A stretch of 18,732 nt of DNA, taken from positions 1-18,732 of the forward strand of contig NZ_JARWGJ010000007.1 in assembly GCF_040409695.1 (NCBI RefSeq), written 5' to 3'. The first letter of the stretch is position 1. Each line of letters begins with the position of its first letter. Position numbers and translations under genes: made by a program. The DNA is from Longimonas sp040409695 (GTDB taxonomy: Bacteria; Bacteroidota; Rhodothermia; Rhodothermales; Salinibacteraceae). Positions 7,877 to 14,082 of the stretch are shown here, piece by piece. The notes under the pieces were generated by a model. It worked only from the letters and a program-made list of their open reading frames with translations. It did no database searches and was not told the origin of the DNA.

Positions 7877-8926
7877 ATGATCGATCTTGGCATCTGGCTT
7901 CCCATTTTTGGCGGATGGCTCCGCAATGTCGAAGATGAAGGCATGCCGCCCACGTTCGAATACAACAAGCAGGTGGCTCAGGCAGCCGACCGGGCCGGGT
8001 TCTCGACTATTCTGATTGCTGAACTGAACCTGAACGACATAAAGGGCATCGAGGCGCCAAGCCTGGAGTGTTGGACGACGACAGCCGCGCTGGCCCCCGT
8101 TACCGAGAACATCCGCCTCATGGCGGCGCTGCGTCCAGGCTTTCGCACGCCAGCGGTGGCCGCCAAGATGGCAGCCAACATCGACCACATGTCAGACGGT
8201 CGGTTCGAGATCAACCTGGTGTCGGGCTGGTGGGAGGAGGAGATGAAGATGTACGCGGGCGAGTGGATTGAGCACGACTCCCGCTACGAACGCTCCCGTG
8301 AGTTTGTAGACATCATGCGCGGCGTCTGGACGGAAGATCGCTTCTCGTACGACGGCGACTTTTACACGATCCAGAATACCGTACTTGCACCCAAACCCGT
8401 GCAAGACGGTGGCATCCCCCTGTATGCAGGCGGGGGCTCGGAGGCAGGGCGTACGTTCATCGCCGAGCAGTGCGACCACTACCTGATGCACGGCGGCTCG
8501 GTCGATAAGATTGCAGGCAACATCGAAGACCTGCGCGAGCGCCGCGCTCAGGCAGGGCACGATCCCGACGATATGCAGTTCGGTATGGCCGCCTATATGA
8601 TCTGCCGCGAGACAGAAGCAGAAGCGCAGGAAGAACTGGAGCGCATCACCACGATCAACTACGAAGCGGAGGGCTTCGATAGCTACGACGACTTTGTGGA
8701 AAACTCAGAGCTGGATTCCAAGGTCGACCTGAAAGATTACTCCGTCTCAAATCGAGGACTGCGTCCCAACCTGGTGGGGACCCCAGACCAGATTGTAGAG
8801 CGTCTGAACGCCTACGCCGATGTCGGTCTTGATCTGGTACTGGTGCAATGCAGTCCGATGCTCGAAGAGGTGGAGCGCATCGGGCACGAGGTCATCCCGC
8901 GCCTAAAGAACGTAGCAGCGGCGTGA
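7877..8926 (+). CDS. LLM-class FMN-dependent monooxygenase, SsuD/SfnG-like
   Basis: This 349-residue protein has the luciferase-like TIM-barrel pattern: IDLGIWLPIFGGW at the N-terminus, AALRPGFRTPAVAAKMAA (83-100), HMSDGRFEINLVSGWW (104-119), HDSRYERSREF (133-143), and PLYAGGGSEAGR (181-192). The ALRP/DGR/NLV(S/T)G run is characteristic of reduced-flavin alkanesulfonate (SsuD) and dimethylsulfone (SfnG) monooxygenases, which release sulfite or sulfinate. NLVSGWW rather than NLVTGG makes substrate assignment uncertain. Sulfate-activation genes lie just upstream, consistent with a sulfur-acquisition role, but a terminator separates them. No ssuABC transporter or flavin reductase is nearby. The start was set at ATG 7877 because the 18 codons before it overlap that terminator and are not family-like. 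Confidence 0.85.
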   Translation: MIDLGIWLPIFGGWLRNVEDEGMPPTFEYNKQVAQAADRAGFSTILIAELNLNDIKGIEAPSLECWTTTAALAPVTENIRLMAALRPGFRTPAVAAKMAANIDHMSDGRFEINLVSGWWEEEMKMYAGEWIEHDSRYERSREFVDIMRGVWTEDRFSYDGDFYTIQNTVLAPKPVQDGGIPLYAGGGSEAGRTFIAEQCDHYLMHGGSVDKIAGNIEDLRERRAQAGHDPDDMQFGMAAYMICRETEAEAQEELERITTINYEAEGFDSYDDFVENSELDSKVDLKDYSVSNRGLRPNLVGTPDQIVERLNAYADVGLDLVLVQCSPMLEEVERIGHEVIPRLKNVAAA

Positions 8927-8960
8927 TCACGGGTCTACCAATCGGGTTGGCCACCGTTCT

Positions 8961-8988
8961 GTAGGGATACGGCGCTCCGTGTCCCTAC
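8961..8988 (+). terminator. Hairpin after the monooxygenase gene, possible terminator or REP-like palindrome
   Basis: GTAGGGATACGG (8961-8972) pairs with CCGTGTCCCTAC (8977-8988) over 12 positions with a single T-G wobble and a 4-base CGCT loop, 35 bases past the stop. Only TT follows, so intrinsic termination would be weak. Near-perfect symmetry fits a bidirectional terminator between convergent genes or a member of a dispersed palindromic repeat family equally well. Confidence 0.45.
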
Positions 8989-9098
8989 TTCGCTGTTGCA
9001 CGTGATTATTTGGGTACGGGGACCGTGACAAACTCTGTGCCCCAACCCTCTTCAAAAAACCTGTCATGGTGAGCGAAGGCCGACGGAGGAGGCCCCAT

Positions 9099-9151
9099 GT
9101 AGCCGCCGAATGACATTCGGTGGAACCATCTCCGCGAGGTTCAGCGGCTAC
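9099..9151. other. Predicted three-way-junction fold inside the repeat element
   Basis: The outer stem GTAGCCG (9099-9105) pairs exactly with CGGCTAC (9145-9151). It encloses two hairpins: CCGAATG/CATTCGG with a one-base loop (9106-9120) and GAACC/GGTTC with a 10-base loop (9123-9142). Only two-base linkers (9121-9122 and 9143-9144) separate the parts. The helices abut closely, so the fold could form as DNA cruciform or RNA on either strand. Confidence 0.5.
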
Positions 9152-9209
9152 GGGTGATTCAACGGCCCTGCCCATTTCGGGGGAGATTGTTACTCACTGC
9201 GTTCGCCTG

Positions 9210-9228
9210 TCCCGGACCTGATCCGGGA
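9210..9228. repeat. Perfect 7-bp hairpin within the repeat element
   Basis: TCCCGGA (9210-9216) and TCCGGGA (9222-9228) are exact reverse complements around a CCTGA loop. The flanking arms also contain related 10-mers on the minus strand, ACGCAGCGAG and ACGCAGTGAG, which suggests internal duplication in the right half of the element. Confidence 0.5.
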
Positions 9229-9272
9229 TCTCGCTGCGTCCGTGTTCGACTCCGCTTCGCTCCGCTCAAGAT

Positions 9273-9299
9273 GACAATGCATGATGCGACAATGCATGA
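9273..9299. repeat. Short direct repeat next to the element's right end
   Basis: GACAATGCATGA occurs at 9273-9284 and again at 9288-9299, a period of 15 bases, and a further TGCATG follows at 9310-9315. The first copy overlaps the last bases of the inverted-repeat end. It could be slippage or a trace of element insertion. Confidence 0.4.
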
Positions 9300-9444
9300 A
9301 CGAAGCAGTGCATGCCAAAACAGACGTATGACGGCACTTACCCTGCATTTGGGGACGCATTTGGGTGGGGACGGATGGATGGCGTGATCCGCCAACCGTC
9401 TACACATCCAACCCTTCATACACCTTCATACACCCACGACACAT

Positions 9445-9465
9445 GTAGAGTTGGTGTCACTCTAC
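9445..9465 (-). terminator. Hairpin spanning the stop codon of the lipoprotein gene (weak terminator candidate)
   Basis: GTAGAGT (9445-9451) and ACTCTAC (9459-9465) pair perfectly across a 7-base loop that includes most of the TGA stop at 9459-9457. No U-run follows on the minus strand, so this may protect the 3' end or help Rho-dependent stopping rather than terminate by itself. Confidence 0.25.
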
Positions 9466-9909
9466 AGTTACGGTATGCGTGAGCGTTACAGGCTCCGGAT
9501 CGTTCACCCATCCAGTACGTCCGTTTACGACGATGGCCGCCTCGCCGGGGGTGTCAAACTGCACCGAGATCGTGCGTTCCATCTCTGCGATTGCGTCGGC
9601 ACAGGCCGTGTTTCCAGCGGGTGCCCGGTCGTAGGGGGTAATGGTGACGCGCATCGGTTCGCGCACGACCTCTTCGCGGGCCGCCTGCCAGCACAAGTTA
9701 GGTCCAAATGTGGTAACGGTGATTTCAAACGGTTCGCCGGCCTGTACGGTATCGGGAGCTACAAGAGGAGGTGTTGCCGTGATATCTTCCGTGACAAATC
9801 CGATGACCTCTTCGGTGTCGTTGCTCTCGCCAAGAAAGTCGCAGGCCGTGCCGCTCCAGAAGAGCACCAAGAGCAGCAGAGCTGCAGCGTTGTAAGTGAG
9901 AGAACGCAT
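9457..9909 (-). CDS. Small predicted lipoprotein with one beta-rich domain
   Basis: The 150-residue product is not recognised. Its N-terminus has an Arg, a hydrophobic stretch (AAALLLLVLFW, 8-18) and Gly-Thr-Ala-Cys, so Cys23 is a likely lipidation site for signal peptidase II. An acidic run follows (DFLGESNDTEE), similar in spirit to export signals of Bacteroidota surface lipoproteins. Residues about 50-150 alternate in a beta-strand pattern (EPFEITVTTFGP, MRVTITPYDR, AAIVVNGRTGW, VTLTHTVTVE), suggesting one immunoglobulin-like sandwich. C73 and C103 could form a disulfide. It lies 113 bases downstream of the histidine kinase on the same strand with no clear terminator between, so co-expression and a role as an envelope sensor partner are possible but unproven. 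Confidence 0.75.
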   Translation of the reverse strand: MRSLTYNAAALLLLVLFWSGTACDFLGESNDTEEVIGFVTEDITATPPLVAPDTVQAGEPFEITVTTFGPNLCWQAAREEVVREPMRVTITPYDRAPAGNTACADAIAEMERTISVQFDTPGEAAIVVNGRTGWVNDPEPVTLTHTVTVE

Positions 9910-10022
9910 CGTGGAGGTAGGGCTTGTGTAGTAGGACAGAGAGCATGCAAGCCTGTATGAGTATAGGGGCTGGTACCGTGCAGATGTTTCTCCTCCTTGA
10001 ACCTGTGGCCTGCACGTTCAGC

Positions 10023-11477
10023 TTACGCTGCCCCGTTTCCGGACTCCGCGTGTGGAAGCTCGAACTGGAAACGCGTTCCGCGTCCCTCGGTGCTCTCGAC
10101 CTGAATAGGCTCGCCGTGGGCCTGCAGGATCTGCTTTACAATGCTGAGGCCGAGGCCCGTGCCGCCGCTCTCGCGCGAGCGATCGGGGTCGACCCGGTAG
10201 AACCGCTCAAAGATGCGCTCTAAGTGGTCTTCGGGGATTCCTTTTCCAGTATCGACCACCTCAACGCGCACCTTGTTCAGGCGCCGTGATATACGGCATC
10301 GCACGGTTCCTTCGTCGGTATATGCGATGGCATTTTCAATCAGATTGAGCAGAACCTGTCGGATGCGTGAGCGGTCGGCATTGACCTCGAAACTGGGAAT
10401 ATCGACCTCCAACTCCAGTCCTTTCTTCGCTGCTTTTGGGCGAAGCATCTCCACGACCTCATCGACCAGATCTTTCAGGTTGAAGACGCGCCGGTCAATA
10501 AGATCTTCGCGGTATTCGAGTCGTGCGATCTCAATAAGGTCATTGAAGAGGTTCTGGAGACGCTGCAAGTTGTTCAGGGCCTTTTCGGAGTAGCGGGTGC
10601 GCTGCTCTTCAGAGAGGCGTGAAGTGCCCAGGGCCTCCAGATAGCCGCTGATGGCAAAGATAGGGTTGCGCACCTCGTGTGACACATTCCCGATAAACTC
10701 GCTCTGCAGCTGGGCCATCCGCTCCAGTTCGTTGATCTTCTCGCGGAAGCTGTCGGAGGCGCGGTTGAGGCTTTCCGCCAGATCCTGAAACTCCGCCGCC
10801 CGGCTGTCGATGCGGATGCGACTGGTGGTCTCCCCCCGGCTGACCCGCTGCGCGGTATTGCGGATGCGCTTAAGCGGTGTTGTAATCTTCGAGGCAGCGA
10901 TCCAGCTGCCGATCACGGTGAGAATCAAGGCCAAGATCATTCCCGACAGGATGATGATCTGGCTTCGCTCCAGAAGGCTGTAGAGCGGCGAAGAAGGTTG
11001 CCCGACCTGGACCACGAGGTTCGCATCAGGCCGGTAGAGCGTCGCGTAAAAGACCCGTGGCTCACTCGTGTTCATCCGGTTCTGGTAGCGGATGGTAGGT
11101 GTACTTAGCTCGGTGAGCGCATCGGGATCAAAAAAACGTTCAGCATCTCGTATGGGGGCCGGGTCGAAAGGGGCGCTGCCGATGGTGGTATCAGGCGTGG
11201 CGACAGTGACCGACCACTCCGTCATGCCCTGTAGATGGGTAAGGGCGGCTTCGCGTTCAACCAGGGTGCTCGTGGCTTCCATCTGCATAGCCACGCGCTC
11301 GGCTTGGTTCTGCAGGGTGCGCTCCAGCGCGTTGTCTACGTCGCTCTTGAAAACCAGGAAAACGTAGAGGGCAACGAGTACAACCGCTGTACCTACAAAT
11401 AGAGTGAAAGTAGAGACCATCCAGAACTGGGTCTCCTTGCGTTCCGGGATTAAACGACTCCAGAGCGATTCAAACAA
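10023..11477 (-). CDS. PhoR-like membrane sensor histidine kinase
   Basis: This 484-residue protein has TM1 at about 20-43, a periplasmic sensor region (about 45-170), TM2 at about 173-195, a HAMP linker (195-248), a HisKA domain with the phosphorylated His in FIGNVSHEVRNP (H267), and an HATPase domain. ATP-lid features are the N box LLNLIENAIAYT (376-387), VDTGKGIP (408-415), RIFERFYRVD (421-430) and GGTGLGLSIVKQ (438-449). The start is TTG at 11477-11475 with no Shine-Dalgarno sequence; the first Met inside is residue 20, at the edge of TM1, and would shorten the amphipathic leader. The likely partner regulator lies upstream on the same strand, but two terminators stand between them, so the kinase probably has its own promoter near 11480-11680. 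The signal sensed is unknown. Confidence 0.93.
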   Translation of the reverse strand: MFESLWSRLIPERKETQFWMVSTFTLFVGTAVVLVALYVFLVFKSDVDNALERTLQNQAERVAMQMEATSTLVEREAALTHLQGMTEWSVTVATPDTTIGSAPFDPAPIRDAERFFDPDALTELSTPTIRYQNRMNTSEPRVFYATLYRPDANLVVQVGQPSSPLYSLLERSQIIILSGMILALILTVIGSWIAASKITTPLKRIRNTAQRVSRGETTSRIRIDSRAAEFQDLAESLNRASDSFREKINELERMAQLQSEFIGNVSHEVRNPIFAISGYLEALGTSRLSEEQRTRYSEKALNNLQRLQNLFNDLIEIARLEYREDLIDRRVFNLKDLVDEVVEMLRPKAAKKGLELEVDIPSFEVNADRSRIRQVLLNLIENAIAYTDEGTVRCRISRRLNKVRVEVVDTGKGIPEDHLERIFERFYRVDPDRSRESGGTGLGLSIVKQILQAHGEPIQVESTEGRGTRFQFELPHAESGNGAA

Positions 11478-11576
11478 GGCGATGTGGTAAACTATGGTTG
11501 TACAAAAAACGAATACACAGACACGCGCGGAGCACGGGTCTGCCTGGTCTGGCTGTTCAGGGGAGGATCCCGCGCC

Positions 11577-11643
11577 CCTATCGTGAACGAAGGTACGCTG
11601 CGGATGCTACGCACGATAGGTGCATAGGCGATGGATAGGTGCA
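11577..11643. promoter_or_regulatory. Repeated GATAGG motifs upstream of the kinase gene (operator candidate)
   Basis: CCTATCGTG (11577-11585) and CACGATAGG (11612-11620) form a perfect 9-bp inverted repeat. The right copy is also the first of two identical direct repeats, GATAGGTGCA at 11615-11624 and 11634-11643, spaced 19 bases start to start, close to two helical turns. The cluster begins 100 bases upstream of the kinase start. OmpR/PhoB-type regulators often bind paired direct repeats, so autoregulation by the neighbouring response regulator is a reasonable guess. Confidence 0.4.
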
Positions 11644-11678
11644 ACGCCTGTGCAGTGCAACGAAGATACAAGGTACGC

Positions 11679-11721
11679 AAAAAAAGGCCTGGATGTACAG
11701 TGTATTGTACCTCCAGGCCTT
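11679..11721 (-). terminator. Rho-independent terminator (second of a tandem pair) after the response regulator
   Basis: On the minus strand AAGGCCTGGA pairs with TCCAGGCCTT (plus positions 11712-11721 and 11684-11693). An inner 5-bp stem (GTACA/TGTAC) sits past one mismatch with a 6-base loop. The stem ends in TT and runs into five more T's (11683-11679). Stem strength and U-run make this convincing. Confidence 0.92.
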
Positions 11722-11752
11722 AAAACGGAGGGATGCAAACGCATCACCCTCC
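11722..11752 (-). terminator. Upstream hairpin of the tandem terminator pair
   Basis: On the minus strand GGAGGG then ATGC pair with GCAT and CCCTCC around a GTTT loop, with a 2-base bulge (plus positions 11727-11752). GTTTT follows. It begins 31 bases after the regulator's stop and is directly followed by the stronger terminator. Confidence 0.7.
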
Positions 11753-11782
11753 TTGTAGCATATCTGGCATGCGGCGTAGCTA

Positions 11783-12496
11783 TTACGCTTCAGCCGACGC
11801 TTCCTTTACGAAGCGATAGCCTACGCCACGTACCGTTTGAATGTGCTCAGCAAAGTCTCCCAGCTTCTCGCGCAGGTTCTTGATGTGAGCGTCTACGGTG
11901 CGCTCGGTCACCATCATGTGGTCACGCCAGATGGTTTCAAGCAGCTGCTGGCGCGTGAACGCCTTCTTAGGGTGACGCACCAGGTAGCGGAGCAGCTCAA
12001 ACTCGGTGAGCGTTAGCTCCAGATCTTCGCCACGAAGATGGGCTTTGTACTCGTCTTCGTAGATAGTAAGATCACCCTCTTCGATAACGCTGCTCTCTTC
12101 CAGTCCGGCACGACGCAGCACCGCTTTTACACGGGCCACGAGCAGATCTTTCCAGCCTGATTCCTTGGTAAGGTAGTCATCAGCACCGATCGTAAGGCCT
12201 TCGATCTGGTCTTCCACTTCAGACTTGGCGCTCAGGAAGATGATCGGGATCATCTCCGTTTCAACGCGGGAGCGCAGCTTCTTACAGGTCTCAAAGCCAT
12301 CCATCTCTGGCATCATTACGTCCAGAATGATGAGGTCGGTATCGGGGTTTACCTTTTCAAGGGCCTCCTCACCATTGTAGGCCTGGTTGACGTTGTAACC
12401 TTCGTTGCTGAGAAAGTCACTCACGATCTCGACAATGCTACGCTCGTCGTCAACGACAAGAATATTAACGTCGCTGGGATTTACAGTAGTTGGCAT
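11783..12496 (-). CDS. OmpR/PhoB-family response regulator
   Basis: The product has an N-terminal receiver and a C-terminal winged-helix DNA-binding domain. Numbering from GTG 12505, VVDDE holds the acidic pair (D19, D20), LDVMMPEMDG has the phosphorylated Asp62, FLSAK has Ser92, and DDYLTKES has the conserved Lys114. That Lys is normally followed by Pro-Phe; here Glu-Ser replaces it, which is unusual. The effector shows TLTEFELLRYLVRHP, the recognition helix VTERTVDAHIKNLREKLG and the wing VRGVGYRF. I chose ATG 12496 (237 residues) over GTG 12505 three codons earlier; neither has a Shine-Dalgarno sequence. The PhoR-like kinase downstream is the likely partner. Confidence 0.93.
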   Translation of the reverse strand: MPTTVNPSDVNILVVDDERSIVEIVSDFLSNEGYNVNQAYNGEEALEKVNPDTDLIILDVMMPEMDGFETCKKLRSRVETEMIPIIFLSAKSEVEDQIEGLTIGADDYLTKESGWKDLLVARVKAVLRRAGLEESSVIEEGDLTIYEDEYKAHLRGEDLELTLTEFELLRYLVRHPKKAFTRQQLLETIWRDHMMVTERTVDAHIKNLREKLGDFAEHIQTVRGVGYRFVKEASAEA

Positions 12497-12600
12497 AGGT
12501 CTCACTAAAAGTTAAAAGGGCAAAAGCGTATATGTGATAGCAGCCTGCAAGGCAGGTGGGGTACTACAGGTCAAAAGATATTTAAGCAAACTGCTACAGA

Positions 12601-12677
12601 GAAAAATCTACAGATGTACGCTATCTCAGTCAGAAAGAAGCCGTGCAGTACAACAGAGCGCACGGCATAGATTTTTC
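12601..12677 (-). other. Structured leader between alr and the response regulator
   Basis: GAAAAATCTA (12601-12610) and TAGATTTTTC (12668-12677) are perfect 10-bp inverted repeats. They enclose a perfect 7-bp hairpin (GCCGTGC 12640-12646, GCACGGC 12660-12666) and a small AGAT/ATCT hairpin (12612-12626). Read on the minus strand the 7-bp hairpin is followed by TTCTTTC, so it may be a weak alr terminator, or the whole may be a leader element of the regulator mRNA about 105 bases before its start. Confidence 0.45.
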
Positions 12678-12713
12678 AGTATCAATGCAGTAGAATTACG
12701 GATGATAGTCTCT

Positions 12714-13889
12714 CTATATTGTTCCATTATTGGCCGTGAGAGACGGCGCAGCGCGATAGTGGCGCGGAACGCGTGTAGCGAGTTGGCACGCTACTTCGTA
12801 TGGGATCGTACCACTCCAACGAGCCACATCGTGAAGGGTGGGACCGTGCGCATCAAACAAGACGACAGGGTCTCCCACCTGGGTGCTCTTCGCAAGAGTA
12901 CCACCGGGTGAACCGAGGTCAACCATAGATAGATCCATGCACACAGTGCCCACAACAGGCCGTTTCTGGCCACCAATGCGCACATGGGCCTGTCCAGAAG
13001 CTGCGCGCGGATAGCCATCACCGTATCCAACCCCGATTGTGGCAACGCATGTATCAGCAGGGGCAGTCCAGCATGCCCCGTATGACACGGTCTCTCCTTT
13101 CGGAACGGTGTGCATGTGCACAACCCGTGTTTCAAGCGACAGGGCAGGCGCCAGAGCGTCAGGTGATTTTGAATATTTGTGAGATATGTTACGTGTGTCA
13201 GGCGTAGGTGTTGACGTGAGCCCATACAGGCCCAGTCCTGTACGGGCATACCGGGCTGCATGGGGCAGCGTATCTGTAAGCTGAAACAAGGCGTCGGTGT
13301 TGGCTACGTGCACTACGGAAGGAGCGGGATCGAGCTTCCCAACAACCGACGCAAAGCGGTCCAGTTGGGTGCTGTTGAGCGGATGGTCCGGGTCGTTCGC
13401 TGTGGCGAGGTGGGTATAGATTCCTTCTGCATCTACGTGGGACGCGTCGTGCAGGCGGCTCCACCATGAAGGAGCCTCCGTCCACGATATGCCGAGTCGG
13501 TGCATACCCGTGTCTACCTTCATGTGTGCACGCACCGGGGCCTCCGAGGCAGTACAGATGAGCTGCGCAACAGCTGGACTGGTTACCGAGACGTGCAGGC
13601 CGTAGCGAACATACGTGTGAAGCTGGGCTGCCGTGGGAGGTGCAAGCACGAGGATCAACCCGTGAACGCCCGCTTCACGCAGAGCCACGGCTTCGTGCAC
13701 ACGCGCTACAGCGAAAGCCTGTACATCCAGGTCCTGAAGCAGCGAAGCAACGTTGTGCAGGCCATGCCCATACGCATCCGCTTTGAGCACCGCCATGAGT
13801 TTGGCAGGCTGGGCCTTTGCGCGCAGCACCGATACGTTGTGACGGATGTGGTCGGTGCGTACTGTGGCATACACCGGGGCGTCGTGCAT
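12714..13889 (-). CDS. alr: Alanine racemase
   Basis: This 391-residue PLP enzyme interconverts L- and D-alanine for peptidoglycan synthesis. The PLP Lys is in AVLKADAYGHG (K36), and the opposing catalytic Tyr is in VSYGACWTAP (Y270). KVDTGMHRLG (124-133) carries the Arg beside PLP. GVGYGDGYPR (286-295) and CMDLSMVDLG (317-326) line the active-site entrance. The frame is open for 74 more codons up to 14111, but that extension is Cys-rich, unlike the family, and would overlap the divergent gene. ATG 13889 gives the normal MHDAPVYATVRTDHIRHN start and is preferred. The gene is divergent from the degenerate AAA+ gene and precedes the response regulator on the same strand. Confidence 0.95.
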   Translation of the reverse strand: MHDAPVYATVRTDHIRHNVSVLRAKAQPAKLMAVLKADAYGHGLHNVASLLQDLDVQAFAVARVHEAVALREAGVHGLILVLAPPTAAQLHTYVRYGLHVSVTSPAVAQLICTASEAPVRAHMKVDTGMHRLGISWTEAPSWWSRLHDASHVDAEGIYTHLATANDPDHPLNSTQLDRFASVVGKLDPAPSVVHVANTDALFQLTDTLPHAARYARTGLGLYGLTSTPTPDTRNISHKYSKSPDALAPALSLETRVVHMHTVPKGETVSYGACWTAPADTCVATIGVGYGDGYPRAASGQAHVRIGGQKRPVVGTVCMDLSMVDLGSPGGTLAKSTQVGDPVVLFDAHGPTLHDVARWSGTIPYEVACQLATRVPRHYRAAPSLTANNGTI

Positions 13890-14082
13890 AAGAAGCAGCG
13901 GGATGTAGCAGAGGAAGGAGCGAGATGCAACCCGGCAAGGCAGCAAGCCGGTAGCCGATAGAAGCAGCGCAATTGATACGCTACGATGCACCGTGCTACA
14001 TACGGAACGCAAGGAACCCCCTACCGTTTTTGTATTAGTAGCATGTTCACAATTCTTGCATACAAAAGGTGCATGTGGTTCC
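13890..14082. promoter_or_regulatory. Divergent promoter region between alr and the AAA+-like gene
   Basis: With the starts chosen, 193 bases separate the two outward-reading genes. The A/T-rich part (about 14025-14070, containing TTTTTGTATTAG and TTGCATACAAAA) is the likeliest promoter zone. GGAACC (14013-14018) and GGTTCC (14077-14082) form a widely spaced inverted pair. No ribosome-binding site is visible on either side. Confidence 0.35.

Larger units (their letters stand above)
9062..9276. repeat. Putative 215-bp palindromic/MITE-like element with imperfect terminal inverted repeats
   Basis: The left end reads TGTCATGGTGAGCG (9062-9075). The right end read on the minus strand is TGTCATCTTGAGCG (9276-9263), a match at 12 of 14 positions. 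Inside lie a three-way-junction fold (9099-9151) and a perfect 7-bp hairpin (9210-9228). No transposase and no clear target-site duplication are seen. TGTCATnnTGAGCG-type ends resemble dispersed intergenic palindromes known in many bacteria. Copy number in this genome cannot be seen from one window. Confidence 0.5.
8927..9456. other. Non-coding, palindrome-rich interval between convergent genes
   Basis: No credible gene is seen in these 530 bases. They separate the convergently transcribed monooxygenase and lipoprotein genes, so no promoter is required here. The stretch holds a 12-bp hairpin (8961-8988), a 215-bp element with inverted ends (9062-9276), short direct repeats GACAATGCATGA at 9273-9284 and 9288-9299, and the tandem CTTCATACAC pair at 9414-9433. 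This looks like a landing site for repetitive palindromic elements. Confidence 0.75.

Noticed and set aside
8927..9456. CRISPR array in the repeat-rich gap
   Set aside because: The direct repeats are only 10-12 bases, occur twice and have no regular spacers.
13993..14082. 30-codon N-terminal extension of the AAA+-like protein
   Set aside because: It overlaps the alr upstream region and shows no protein pattern; ATG 14083 gives a cleaner start.
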